64,000 bases of DNA from contig CM030360.1 of assembly GCA_017893485.1 (NCBI GenBank), positions 13,504,597 to 13,568,596 of the forward strand. The letters are read 5' to 3'. Below the pieces are notes generated by a model. It did not search any database and had not been told where the DNA came from. It worked only from the letters and a program-made list of their open reading frames with translations. Both the position numbers and the translations under genes were made by a program. This document shows positions 10,399 through 22,900 of the stretch, piece by piece (the stretch's first letter is position 1; each line of letters opens with the position of its first letter). This DNA comes from Hemerocallis citrina. Its lineage: Eukaryota > Streptophyta > Magnoliopsida > Asparagales > Asphodelaceae.

Positions 10399-12976
10399 CC
10401 AAAAATATTTTTTGCTTGAAAATAATTATAAAAATGAGAGAGTGCATAAGTGACTTTCGGTGTATCCTTTGTACACAGAGTCCACTTGGACTTCTTGGCT
10501 TCCAGTCTGTTAGCTGTGCCTTGGCTGTTTGTTCACAGGATCAAAACCCCACCAGCCCCTTTTATATATTTTTTTGGGTATTTTTCAATTGATTTAGTGA
10601 GTTTAATTGCAACTAGAAATTTGGGAAAATTATAGTGTTCATAAAATGTTATAGAGAATCTATTAAAAATAGTTTTAAAGATTTCCATGTATATTCTTGA
10701 GGAATAAAAGAGACATTGAGATATAATGAGATATTGTATTTAAAATAAATTAGTGAATAGCATGATTTATAAAGTGTTGATAAGAGAATTAATTCTCTTG
10801 GAAAGATATTTTACTTTTACTTGATTTAAGAAATATTTTGTGATGGTTGAGACATATCATATGAGTTTAAATTGTTAATGAGTTTTTGACACAAATAAAT
10901 TATTAAAGGATGCGAGCTTTATATATTTTTGAATACTAATTCATTCATGTGATTTTGATGTGATTATACACTCACTTGATTTAAGACATACTTGGTTTGG
11001 GCTGATTATGAATATATGCTTAAGTTGTTAAAAAGATTGTTAATGGATGAAAATTCTGTTCATGAAAAAGGATTATTTCTATGGGAAATTATGAATGAAT
11101 GAATGAATCATGGGTGATGCAAAAATGAGACATTGATTAAATTATGGATAAGTTAGAGACATGGATATAATAAGTTAAGACATGATTATTAAAGGGTATG
11201 TGTACCCATGTTTCTTGTACATGAAAGGTTTATGATTTAGAATTAGTAAGACCTCGGTTACCGGTAATTTTGAAAGAAAGATTTTGAGACTTGATTTCGA
11301 GATAATGCCGTCGGGCGCTCTCGTATTTTGTGAATAAATCCGGTATGAGGTAAAACTGATTCTAGGGTGATAACATATTCATGTCTTGAACTAAAAATAA
11401 TTAGGCACTTAGGTGAAGATGTAATAAACATGTGCAAACATAAATGAGTGCTTCTATATAGTCGGCGGTGGATCTCCGTGGCTATAGACCCAGTTGGTGG
11501 ACTGTGGTTGCTCCGTAGGAGATGGACTGTATTTTATCCGGGACTTAGGGTAGTCGGCGGATGTTTACCATACTCCAAAGAATATGTATATACTGGGGCT
11601 AGAGGGGCATTTACGGGATTATTCTCACGATATAATAGCCAGGGAGGCTGGGATCTGTTATTATAGCCAGGGAGGCTGAGATCCGTATCTGTGAAATAAA
11701 TCTAAAACTTGTTTAATTACTAGGTAGTCTCATGGCGAGGGATCGAACCCTTCAATATGGAGTATGTAGGCACTTGCCCTCAGACCTATGTAGTATGGGA
11801 TGCATAGAATCTGAACAAGTGTGCATTAGTGTCATCCTAGTGTAGAATTGTGTGCATTAGGCATTAAGGCATGACATACACTTATATTTAGAATAATCAC
11901 CCTTGACACTTTACTTGTTCATTCAATCTTTTTTTTTGTGATTTGTTAAAGTATGAGATCGTTATACTATTCTCGGCATAGAGAGGGTAGCCGTGTATAA
12001 CATTTCGTCAGTTGTAAGTAACTGACGTGCCCACAGATTGACATGCAGGTAAAGGACCATTCATGGAGTTATAAAGTTGATATGCTATTGCTATATGAAA
12101 GTTAAAAATATTGCAAATGATGTAAAATTGTACAAGTTATGTTTTTGTCTTTCAACTGTTGTAAATTTTATTTCTTCCGCTGTGTAAAAACCAAGTGTAA
12201 AGGAACTCTGATGTAGTATTGAAAAAGTTTTAAAATTTTCTTGTAAAATTGTACGAAGTGAAGTAAAGATCCTGTGAAATCTCGAATTTATCCTTATTTA
12301 AACCTCGGGGTGTTCCAACGGCGACTGCGTGGTTGTTGGCGACGTTGCAACGAGGGCAGCGACGGGGACTGGTGGCGAGAGCAAGGGTAAGCGATGTGCT
12401 CAAGGGTGCTCAACGGGAAGGCAGGAGCTCAGGGCGACTTCGAAGCTTGGGCGATGGGTCCTGCGGTCGATGGGGAACAACAACGATAGTCGAAGCCAGG
12501 GCGTCGAGGTACAGGTCGGCAATGGCGGATGGAGGAGCTCGACGGGGAAGAGGAAGGAGGACTTCGGGGGACTTGCGGTGCTCGAGCGGGAGGAGGAAGA
12601 CGACAGAGCGCGAGGAGGAAGACGATGGAGGAGACGAGCAAGCGACGGCGAGGTGCTGCGGTCGGGAAGCGACGCAGCGAAGGGGAAAACAACGGCGAGG
12701 ACGAGATGGTGCATATGATGGGTAATGGACTGCGGTGGAGATGGGTCAAACGGCAACTGGGCGGTTGTTGAAGGTGAGCGGGAGGTGCTCAGGGGTTGAG
12801 GGGACTCGGAGGTGGGTTGTCAAGGCCGCGGTGGAGTCTAGGGAGGCTTGAGCGGCGCGGCAATGGCGGATGGACGAGGGTGGAATGACGGTGAAGGAGG
12901 CTTGAGTTCCTCTGTTTGGTTTTGGAGGCAGAGGAGGAAGAGAGAGTGCGGGAGAGAGAACAGGGGAAGGGGGGGT

Positions 12977-12985
12977 GTTTATATA
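12977..12985 (-). promoter_or_regulatory. TATA box of the 2.5-kb LTR
   Basis: Minus strand TATATAAAC, about 360 bp from the LTR start, followed downstream by a C/T-rich stretch typical of a plant transcription start. It supports minus-strand orientation. Confidence 0.5.
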
Positions 12986-13346
12986 AAACAATAAATATAT
13001 AATATAATAATATAATAATGGATAGTTATTATGAGATAATGGAGGGGGGGGTAGGGTTATGGGGTTACGGGAGGTGAAGAGTGGGGAGAATGTGAAGGGA
13101 TTTGTATACGGGTAGTTAAATTTGGTTAGGGTAGGATAATGGGTTAACGGGTTGGGATCCAATAGATATGGGTTTGGGTTGTAAACTTGGGCTTTATATT
13201 TGGGCTTCACAAATTAGAATAAATATGAATAAAGAATATGAAATAGGGCTTCAAAAGAGTAGAAAATTTATATGAAAATTTTTTAAATACAGAATACAGG
13301 AATAGAAAAAAGATACAAATCCGTATAAACGGGAACGGGGGTTACA

Positions 13347-15057
13347 AAAGTCCTAGGAATTGTCCTGATTCCTTGGATACATTTCTTTGCCAGATAGTTA
13401 ACAAACTCTTTACGTGTGTAATCATCATTATTGTCAGACTTTAATGCTTTCATCTTGCAACTCGTCTCATTCTCAACCTTAACTTTCCATGCTTTGAATG
13501 TATCAAACACTTCTGAATTCTCGCGAATTATATAAACCCAAACTTTTCTTGTAGCATCGTCGATGAATGTGACGAAGTATCCTTACCACCATAAGATAAT
13601 TTCTGAGCTGGACCCCATACATCTGTAAGTACCAACTCTAACTTCTTAAGCTTCTTTTCATGCCCACTCAACTGAAAGCTAACTGCCTTATGTTTGCCCT
13701 TCACGCAGTTGTTACAGAAATCTATCTAAACCTTCTTAAGCCCCAACAAAAGATCCCTAAAACAAAGCTGCTTGACATCTATTTTACTAAGGTTCCACAA
13801 CCTGACATGCCATAGAATTGAAGAGGAACTACCTGCTGATGCAGTAGCAATGATATCACCTGAATCACCTTCTCTGAGTAAGTACAACGTGTCATCACAC
13901 TTTTCTTTTGCCGCCAACCTGGCACCTATAGTCACCTTCCATTCTCCATACCCAAAAGTTGTTGTGAATCCTTCTTTGGTTAGTTTGCTAGTTGAGATTA
14001 AATTTTCTTCAAACTTGGAATATGTCTTGTGTCATTCAAAACCAATTGCTCACCATTGTGAGCGTTCACTCTCATTGTACTTCTACCTACAACTAGACAT
14101 ATCTGTCCATTGCCAACTAAAACTGCACGAAAATAACTTGTCCTGTAATCCTAAAAAAAATCCCTTATGGGTGTACAATGATAAGAAGTACCTGAGTCTA
14201 TACACCAATTATCTTGCATAATATTAATTCTAGCAGATAAACATAATTCATCTAAACGGGGTTCAATACTTACCATGTTGGCTATCTGTGACCCTGCTTG
14301 TGCTTTCTTATACTCCTCGCATTGGTCTCTCCTGTGTCCCGGCTTCTTGTAGTACCAACACTCACATTTGCGATGTCATGTTCTTGATTTGGACCTGTGA
14401 TTTCTTCTTTGTGATTTCTCTCTGTTGTTATTTCCACCACGGTTATCAACTGACAGCGCAGCATTGCTAGGATATGACACCAAAGTCTCTCCATCTCTCT
14501 TCCTTCTTGCATTAATGCTGCCTATATAACATCCTTTAGAGTTATCGCATCAGTCATGTGCCTGTAATAGTCTGTTCTACTGTGCCGTAACTATCGGGAA
14601 GTCTGGATAGAAACAACAACGATTGTGCCATTTCCTCAAATTTTAAATTCAACTATTCCATCTGATTGTAAACCATACAGAAATTGTTGATGTGCTATAC
14701 AACCGAACCGCTTTCCGATAACTTCAAGTTGACCAACTTCTTTAGGTGAAGGATCTGTTTTGTTACATTCAGTTTCTCATACATATCTGTCAAGATCTCC
14801 ATTGCCTCATTCGCGGTCCTTGCATTCTCAATGTGGAATAACGACTTTTTACTCAGCGACAACTGAATATGTCCAAGTGCTTTCTGATCCAATCAATTCC
14901 AAGCCTCCAATGCAACCAGATCGACCTCCGCCCCTTCTGGCTTCAAACCAAACAATGGATCATCCAGATCCTTCTGTCGAAGATACGCAATCATTGGGAT
15001 CTTCTACATTGTGAAATCTGTTCCATCGAACTCCTTGACTCTACTCTTATCCCCCAT
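13347..15057 (-). pseudogene. copia gag, protease and start of integrase (5' half)
   Basis: A start codon at 15057-15055 begins a gag-like frame that reads, with breaks, through the gag helical domain (about 14695-14892), a CCHC zinc knuckle (CWYYKKPGHRRDQC near 14310-14360), a protease region (near 14170-14220, where the residues equivalent to DTGA read DSGT), the GAG-pre-integrase domain (13726-13935, with the ILWHVRLWNLS motif) and the first part of the integrase core (13352-13510). Stops and frame changes interrupt it. The coding sequence stops exactly at the right border of the inserted solo LTR. Confidence 0.8.
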
Positions 15058-15080
15058 CTCAATCAACACTACCAACATAG

Positions 15081-15093
15081 TGCTCTGATACCA
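15081..15093 (-). promoter_or_regulatory. primer binding site (tRNA-iMet type)
   Basis: Minus strand reads TGGTATCAGAGCA, the usual Ty1-copia primer site complementary to the 3' end of initiator tRNA-Met. It lies 3 bases after the LTR end, which fixes the LTR border and the direction of the element. Confidence 0.9.
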
Positions 15094-15096
15094 CTT

Positions 15097-15666
15097 TGTT
15101 GAGTTCTAACTGTGGAATAACTCACCAATGAGATGCAAAATAATAGAATCAAAAGTAAGAGAACAACCAACAACCAAAAGTAATCACACAAGAACACACT
15201 AGATTTTTTCGAGGTTCACCCAATGCAATGGCTACTTCCCCTCGCAGAGGCACTTCTGTGATTTCTACTAGAAATAGGAAGAACAAGTTTACAAATCTCT
15301 CAAGAATTCACCACCAAGGTATAGGGTTTCTCTCTATCTCCCTCTCTCTCAATGACAGCTGATAGATCTCCCATTTCTTTTCTCTTCTCTTCACATAACC
15401 CTAAAATCGTATACAATACAATATATATAGGTTTACACAACAGAGAGTGTGTCGGTCGACTGCGCAGTCGACCGGTCGTTCCTTCAGAAATACTGGGTGG
15501 TAACAGCGAGCGGGTTAGTCGACCGTGTGATCAACTGTGCAGTCGTTCGACCGCACCCTGCCTGCAGCTGTTTGCTGCTTTGACGTATTTGCTCCATCTT
15601 CGACTCTTCTTCTCGTTTGTCTTCTTCAACCCTTTTATCGTGTATTTGGATCAACAAATCCCAACA
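15097..15666 (-). repeat. copia 5' LTR (570 bp)
   Basis: Bounded by TGTTG...CAACA, followed on the minus strand by a 3-base spacer and a primer binding site. It contains several GTCGAC palindromes between about 15451 and 15552, similar to those scattered through the Sirevirus at the right end of the window. Confidence 0.85.
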
Positions 15667-15671
15667 CTAAG

Positions 15672-16004
15672 ATGGGCGTTCACCCAGCAATTTAAACAAA
15701 TTCCTATGGTGAAAGTGACCCATAACAATTTAATTTAAGAGCTATTATTAGATATTATCTCAATTATGTTTAGATCCGTGTGAAAATAAATTGTTTTGTG
15801 TTGCATGTATTTTTGGCTAACTTTGGACAGCACAAGGCATGAAAATTATTTAAAAATGAACCTAGAGTCTAGTTACAAAAGAAAGTAATCCAGTGTGTTG
15901 AAAGCAATTCTTTAACTATTTAGAAACTTTTTTTATATACCTAAGTCTGAAAAGTTTCATGAAGAGATTCCATAGCTTTTAAGATGTGAAAATGATTTGC
16001 AAGT
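15672..16004. other. intergenic, no feature seen
   Basis: AT-rich sequence between the copia right border and the LINE target site. No frame or repeat of note. Confidence 0.5.
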
Positions 16005-16035
16005 GTACAAGTTCTTTATTTTTTTTTAGGTTCAA

Positions 16036-16052
16036 GGTGGGATAACGCCACC
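16036..16052 (-). other. 3'-terminal stem-loop of LINE copy 1
   Basis: GGTGG...CCACC stem with a 7-base loop just before the poly(A). The matching position in copy 2 is 36707-36723. A likely reverse-transcriptase recognition structure, by analogy with LINEs that recognise their 3' end. Confidence 0.6.
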
Positions 16053-16268
16053 CTATCTCATTAATAAGAGGTTAATAAAATCTCCAGAGTATCGGGAGAA
16101 ATACAGAAGTACAGTGCAGGAAATAAAACATACTCCCCCAACAAACCCTGGGGAGAGGGTCTAACTATCCCTATATCAAGCTACCAAAAGTGCAGTAGGT
16201 CGATAAAACATAAAATAGTAGAGCTGGCGGCTAATGAGAGTCTTGATGGGTATGGAGGGCGTCATCCC

Positions 16269-19200
16269 TCAATCCAGTGTCGGCACAAACTCTACCTCCT
16301 CGTCATCAAATTCTTCCACCTGGAAGACTCGGGCGATCCTCCCTCTCGCTTCTGTGGCAGCAGCTGTAGCCCAAAAAGAAATAAGATGCATGATATGAGT
16401 AAGGTTACCAGAAATACTATTACATGAAGCACGAAAATAAAAATTGTTTCTGTCTAGCCATAACACCCATATAGTTGCCGCAATTGCAATGTATCACGCA
16501 TCCTTCATTTCTTGGCGAATCGAGGCAAATTTGGTGTCAATCCACAAATCCTCATATTCGCTAGGGTAGTCACCTGTTCCTAAGGCTCGTAATACCTCCA
16601 CCATAGTTGCCTTACTCCTAGGGCAATGAATAAAAAGGTGGTTCAAATTTTTCGTATGCCTATGGCAGAAACCACAGTTGGTCGCAATCTGGGGTTGCCT
16701 TTTAGCAAGGTTCTCTCTGGTGAGGATTACATTGTTGAGCACTAGCCAGAGGAAGACTTTGACTTTAAAGGGGGCTTTTGTCTTCCATAACACCTGTGCC
16801 CAGCTGGGTCTGCATCCTCGATAGTGAATTCGATGATTCAGAGACCTGACCGTGAAGGCTCCCTTGGTTTCGAGTCCCCAGCACATCTGATCTGGGCCTT
16901 GAGCGCACATTACACCAGTTCGTGTTATGTGTTCTTGCAATTCAAGCAGTTGCTGCTGTAACTCTGGGGTAAGAGTTCCTCGGAACGACGGCCTCCAGTT
17001 CCCCCTCTTCCAGGTCTCGGCCACAGAAATATTTGGTCAATTCGTTTTCTCATACAGCTTAGGGAAGGATTCCTTAAGGGTATGGGCCCCAACCATTTGT
17101 CCCACCAAAATCTAGTTGACCGTCCATTACCGATCGTCGATGTAACTGCTGAGTTGAACGGTCCGCTTGCTTTTGTAATTCCTTTCCAGAAGTGCGAAAT
17201 TTTAGACCCTACTCGGAAGCCTAAATTTCTCGTACCTTTTCCCCGGAGGTAAGGTTGGATGAAATCCTGCCATCCTTCCCCGCTATGGTGAAATACCTTC
17301 CACTACCATTTTTCCAAAAGGGCAAGGTTCATATATCTGAGGTCGATGATGCCTAGCCCTCCATGCTTCTTCTTCATGCAAGAGATACTCCATTTGATCA
17401 GGTGGTAGCCTCCCCTATTCGAATCTGCCCCTTTCCACAGGAATCTTTTTCGGATTCGGTCAATCCTTTGGATAACCCATTTAAGAAGCTCAAAAAACGA
17501 CATGTAGTAAATGGGTAGATTAGACAACACTGAGTTTATGAGTACCACTCTACCCCCGAGTGAGAGCATTTTTCCTTTCCAACCAGACAGTCTTTCCTCC
17601 ACCCTGTCTATGATAGACAGCCAGTCCGACTTAGTGAGCCTCCCTGGTCTGAGCGGTAGCCCTAGGTATTTGATTGGGAACTCCTCCGTCATACAGTTTA
17701 GTATGGTGGCATGTTCCCATATTTCGGCATCAGATAGAGTAATTGGAATCAGAGCGCTCTTGTGGAAATTTATTCTGAGGCCTGAACAGGCTTCAAAACA
17801 ATAGAGTGCCCCTTTAAAGCAGACTATTTCTGACCTGATCCCATTACCAAAAAATAGGGTGTTATCAGCGTACTGAAGAATCGTGCACCCTTGATTAGAT
17901 GTTCTACTGGCCCTGGCGTTATCCAACCTTTGCTTCGACAGTTCTCTAGCATACCCCTCAGCACATCTGCTACGATAGTGAATAGAAGTGGTGATTGCGG
18001 GTCCCCTTGCTGAAGTCCTTTCTTGCACGGGAACGGCAACCCCGGCCGCCCATTCACCGAGATTGCCGTTTTACTAGTGTGCAAACACTGCCTGATCCAT
18101 CTTATCCATTTATTCCTGAATTCTCTTCCTCTGAGAGCTTTCAGCAGGCACTCCCAGTCAACAGAATCGTAAGCTTTTTCAAAGTCCAGTTTTAGGAGGA
18201 AGTTCTTAGAGTTGCTCGTATGGCAGCAGTGGATAACTTGCTCCGCAGTGGCCACACAGTCTAGAATACATCTGCCCTTGATGAAACCCATCTGAGTTTT
18301 GCTGACTAGGCTGTCCATTATGCTTCCCAGGCGGATGGTCAGGACCTTAGTGATAATCTTAGCCAAGCAGTTTATCAGGCTGATCGGTCGAAAATCTCCT
18401 ACTCTCATAGACTCCTCCCGTTTAGGTATGAGGACGACTTCCGCAAAATTGAGCATGCCCAGTCTGAGATTGTTATTAAAAAATTCATCCATCAGCGCCA
18501 TAATGTCCCCTTTAATTTCTTCCCAGAACACTTGGAAGAACATCATTGGGAAGCCGTCTTGCCCAGGCGACTTGTCTGCTCCCATTTGATTAATGGCCTT
18601 TTTAACTTCCTCTTCCGTGAAAGGAGCTTCCACGGTGGACAAAGTTTGCGTTGAGTTGTTCTGGTATGCCTGCCAGTAATCATCTCTAAGTGGGATCCTG
18701 AAGTCATTTTTCTTCCCAAAGAGGTCCTTGCAGTAAGCTTGAAAGGTTATGGAAATCACATTTTCGTCCTGCGAAGTCCCGTGTCCGTCTGTATTGATAA
18801 AATTAGGTTAGATCTGCGTCTTGCGCTTGACACTCGATGGAAGAAGGCCGTATTCGCGTCTCCCTCTTTGAGCAATGAAATTCTTAACCTTTGTTGCCAT
18901 TTGATTTCTTCCAACTTATAAAGATTGGCAATATTCTCTCGGAGTTCTAGTAGCCTGTTTCTTTCATCTTGTGACAGGACTCTCGTTTCTTCCAACCTTT
19001 CTAGTTCATCAATTCCTTCCAAAAAGGCGTCCTTAGCATGCCAGATGGTCGAAAATCTGGACTGATTCTATCCACGCAGCCGCTTCCTCAATCTGCGGAT
19101 CTTTTCACACCAACGGGCTGCAGCATCCGTACCAGTAGTTGGGAGTGCCCAATTTTCCATCACCATGTAGTGGAACCCCTGAATTTCTAGACAGGCCTTC

Positions 19201-19929
19201 TCAAATCTGAATTTCCTAGGCCTTTGAGCTCTCCGTACCCCTATATCCAGAAGGATCGGAGTATGATCTGACGTTGGTCTAGGGATCGATCTGGCGGTTG
19301 CTAATGGGAACTTAGCCTCCCAATCCATCGATACTAGGATTCTGTTCAATTTGGCCATGATCGGAGCAGCCTTCATGCTAGACCATGTGAATAGTCTATC
19401 ATTAATGGGGATATCTATGAGCTCTAGTTCCGTGATCACCCTACTGAACTCTTCTCTGTGCCTGTTGCTGTAACCTCTTTCCTTGTGCTTGAAGGCGAAT
19501 CTGGTAATATTGAAGTCCCCCCCACGATCCAGGCTCCCGACCATCGTTGTCGAATATCGACAAGCTCCTACCAGAAGGCATCACGATCTGTAGCCATATT
19601 CGGTCCATAAATGATAGTGACTGTCTGCACCCAATTATCAGATCGCCGTTTCAGTCAGATAGTCAGGGAGAATGTTCCACCGTAAACCTCGGTACAGGTT
19701 AGAGTATCCGGGTTGAATCCAATAGCAATTCCTCCCGAGGCTCCTACAGACGGGCGTAGCACCCATTCCTTGATTCTGTTGCCCCCTACCCTTTTGAGTT
19801 TGGACCCATGCACAAGTTTGGTCTCCTGTAACCCTACGATTTCTGCCTTGGAGTTGTTAATGACGTCCCTAACCATATCTCTTTCCCCCCTATCCCCAGC
19901 CCCATCACATTCCAGAATAGTGTATTCAT
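16269..19929 (-). pseudogene. LINE copy 1 ORF2 (endonuclease/reverse transcriptase)
   Basis: ORF2 starts with the same MNTLFWNV sequence as copy 2. Recognisable parts are the endonuclease (about 19930-19070, with GDFNITRF and SDHTPILLDIG), the reverse transcriptase (18759-17303, with GADKSPGQDGFPMMFF, LDFEKAYDSVDW and KKGLQQGDPQSPLLF) and the zf-RVT region (17024-16494, with CGFCHRHTKNLNHLFIHC). The catalytic box reads YADN where copy 2 has YADD, which would remove an essential metal-binding Asp. Frame breaks occur near 19650, 19050, 18760, 17950, 17300 and 16490. No RNase H domain is visible. Confidence 0.88.
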
Positions 19930-19931
19930 TG

Positions 19932-22900
19932 GGGGGAACGTGACTGAGTCGACCATGTGTGTGGGTGTCGGATAGGTTTTAGCTTCACCCGCCTCTATCA
20001 ACCCAGAGGTGGCTCCTATTTTTTCCTGACAACTAGAGTTAACCCTTTCAGTTTTCCAACCCCTAATTTTATTGAGAAGTAAGGCATTACGGTTTGTGTC
20101 ACACACCTGCAAACCACATATTTTAGCTAGGAAAAAAACTTCAGAGTCTGACATGAAATTTAATATAGATGCTAAAAAATTCCTCGTACCTCAGTCGTCG
20201 AATTTTGCTGCTTTTGCTGCCGCTACTACCTCCAGATAGTCATCCAAGGACTCCGCATGAGCCCTCTTAGGCGATCGCTGCACTCTGAACCCCACCGTCC
20301 TGCAAGATGAGACAGTACTGTCTCCCGGTGCTGACTCTGGAAGTGTGGCCAAGACCATCTCTAGCGAGATCTCCCTTTGTGTATCAGCAATAAATTCTAG
20401 ATCCTCTGAGTTGTCGTCTGTAAAAGAGAATTCTTCGTCCAAATTTAAGCGTCCTTCCAGGTCCTCATCACTATCTGCAAGCTGATTCTCCAGTAGTAGA
20501 GTAGACTCGCTCTTCGTGGACTCCTCTGTGAGCCCACAGACTGCCGATGACTCTTCAAGAGTAGCGGAGTTTCCTGTGGCGGACCCCTCGATGGGCCCAC
20601 TACCTGCTTGATTGCTTAAAATTGTAGCGTTACTTGACTTATGGGCTAAAATAAGTGTTGGGCCCCTCTTTAGGCCCATTGATGCCTATAAAATACTCAC
20701 AACCAAGCCCACCCTTTTGAGACGCTTCCGCTTTGCCTCTAATTGCTCCTCCGCGGTGTAACATACCGCTTGTCTCGATCACAGCGAAGTCAGAGCTGTT
20801 CTCGAGGCCGGTATGCTTACCTCCCTTGCCACATGGCACAACCCTACTGGTTGGCGCATCGGCAGCTGCAGTACGTGTGGGGATCGAAGCAGCGTTGAGC
20901 GCCAACTTCATTGGTTCCTTCTTCTTAAGTATCAAAACTGAAGGGTTTTCACCTTCTTCGTTGGCTTCTCTGGCTTCTTTACCATTTGTGGGTACCCTCA
21001 AAGCTTGAGCGGCAGATTCCCCTTTCTTCTCGCTCTTCTTTGCTCTGTCTTCTCTGCAAGCGAGCATATCTGTGCTCGTCGCTTTCTCCAAAGAAGTCTC
21101 TGTATCTTGTCGCCCCTGACCCAAAGAAGCCATCTTTTTCCATTCTGGTGCTTTCCAGACCTTTTCTACCCACTCCCTGGTGGATGGAACTTTCTTGCTC
21201 CCCAAGCTGGCACTGTCTCTCACCTGCTCTTGTCTCGAAGCATGCTCGTTGTAACAGAGTTGGAGTTTGCCATTTTTAGGGCCTGCAATCCCTGTCCCCC
21301 CTCTGTGCTCCACCACATGTTCCTCCTCGCCTGCATGCATCGTTTGACCACTTTGCAACGGTTGTTTGCCATTTTGGGAGATCTGCAGCTCCCCCTTTTT
21401 CTGATTAACCCCTGATCTAGTAAAGTTTACCAAATCTGGAAGTGGGTCATCTTGGCCGTTAGATCTCTTGGTCTGGCTTCGCGCTTGACCACCGGCGTCC
21501 CGCCCTGATCCAAGCCTTTCTGATCCCTCCGCCGTAGCCTCACGGCGAGCTTCCATCTCTCTCAGCCTTGATCACCTCGCGATGGGCCCGTTCCACTTCG
21601 TGTTTTCCGTCTATGGTGAGCTCTCACGTAGGTGAGGCCACTTGCTTGTAGCTACGACCATCTCTGAGAGAAGATGTAGGCGAAGGGGATGTGATGGAGG
21701 TGGGTTCCGTCTCCTTATCTACACGCTTGTCAAGGACAAAGCGTAGGAGATAGGACTCCTCATAGGAGAAGAACTTGGAAAATCTTGGCATTAAGGCAAT
21801 GTCCCTACTTTTGATCAGTACCCTAGCCGATACTATCTCCGATCGGCGTACTGTTTTCTCGTCAACTTCTTCCACTGTGCCGAAGTCGGATACTATCTCT
21901 TGCAAGGCCTCCTTTTTCCAAAAATGCAATGGTATGTTATGAATCTATACCCAGAATCTATCCCCCTGAGGCCGCTCAGCACCAAAACTCGGTGACCAAG
22001 CTTTAAAGTCCATCGTGAAATGTCCAAAATCCACCGTTGGCATTCCGGTGACCTCTATCATCTTTTGCGGCGACGGGAATGAAATCAAAAATTGGAGGGG
22101 AGACATTCTCTTGACAACCCAGTCACGGTGCGCTCTCATTGGCCATGTCGCATTCAAAGCTTGGAGAACATGAGCCTCCGATGGCCGTCCTTTCGTCACT
22201 CGTGTCACTGCGCACCACTGACTAAGCCACTTTTCTTCATTTTTTATAGTTGCGAGGCTGTTTGCAAGCTTAATCGTCGCTGGGTTGTCAGGCGACTTAC
22301 CCCTGTGTACTCACCGTTCTTCGTCTTCATTGGAAGTGACGACATTTGTGCAGTTGTAGGACATGTGACCCCACATCATACATTTCAGACATCGCACTTC
22401 TTTGGTGCATTCTGTCCGATTGTGTCCCAACTCCCCGCAGTTAAAGCACGGCGCCGGTTTGCACTTTTCTTTTCTCAGGTGTTTTCTGTTTTCTTGTAGT
22501 GTTGGTATTGGGGAGTTGGCTTTTCTTTTTCCTTTGTGCGTGACCTCCTGCCACTTCTCTGCCGCTTCCTCAATCGGAGCTGGCCCCTTGCCCTCATTAA
22601 GGCCATCGTTTGGATCCCTTCTATGGGCCCATACAACGGTGGACCTTGGAGGTTCGTGGACCACCTCCCTTTGCGGTGGTTGGTGGGAGTTGTGGGAAGG
22701 GGGGAAAGTAAGAGGTTGGTAATGGAGCTTCTTGTTGGGTTCCGTTGGGGGTGTGGTTGCGTTTGGAGGTAAGTTGTGGTGCATGGCCATTGATGGTCTG
22801 GGTGGGGTGTTTGAACGCACTATCTCTCTGTGATGGGAGGGAATAAGGTAAGTTTCATTAAGGTGTTTCTTTGCCTCTCTGTGATGATGAGGGTTGTGAG

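Larger units (their letters stand above)
8149..12317 (+). mobile_element. solo LTR (4.17 kb), gypsy Tekay/Del-like
   Basis: Begins TGTAACACCCCG and ends CGGGGTGTTCCA. The termini are inverted repeats with one mismatch, and perfect 5-bp duplications acggc flank it (8144-8148 and 12318-12322). No gag, pol, PBS or PPT lies inside. Very long LTRs with these termini are typical of Del/Tekay-type chromoviruses, so an LTR-LTR recombination remnant is the best reading; lineage is inferred from termini only. A plus-strand TATAAATAG at 9278-9286 gives orientation. Internal oddities are a tRNA-like A-box/B-box segment (about 10331-10398) and a short duplication (agccagggaggctg at about 11637 and 11666). 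The stretch otherwise has no gene. Confidence 0.85.
6643..13346 (-). mobile_element. solo LTR (about 2.5 kb) inserted in the copia integrase
   Basis: On the minus strand it begins TGTAACCCCCG (13346) and ends GGGGCATGACA (6643), the TG...CA form of long-LTR plant gypsy-type elements. Flanking 5-bp repeats are agagt (6638-6642) and aaagt (13347-13351), four of five bases matching. If the insert and one copy of the duplication are ignored, the copia integrase frame runs on in register, which supports the borders. No coding region, PBS or PPT was found, so a solo LTR is the simplest reading. The net length without the nested 8149-12317 insert is about 2530 bp. A TATATAAAC box lies at 12977-12985 on the minus strand, followed by a GC-rich likely transcribed leader. 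The short frames there on both strands are not genes. Confidence 0.75.
5330..15666 (-). mobile_element. decayed Ty1-copia retrotransposon, interrupted by nested LTRs
   Basis: Minus-strand element with a 5' LTR at 15097-15666, a tRNA-Met-type primer binding site, then gag, zinc knuckle, protease, integrase and reverse transcriptase remnants in the expected order. The integrase is interrupted at 6642/13347 by a solo LTR that itself contains another solo LTR. The element ends inside reverse transcriptase near 5330, so its 3' end, RNase H and 3' LTR are missing. The 5-bp repeat expected on the left is therefore lost; ctaag (15667-15671) would be the right copy. Several stops and frame changes make it inactive. 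Confidence 0.85.

Noticed and set aside
12329..12771. Several overlapping long open frames on both strands in a GC-rich block
   Set aside because: They overlap in all frames, are Arg/Ser/Gly-rich with no domain, and lie in the transcribed leader part of the 2.5-kb LTR. High GC simply removes stop codons.
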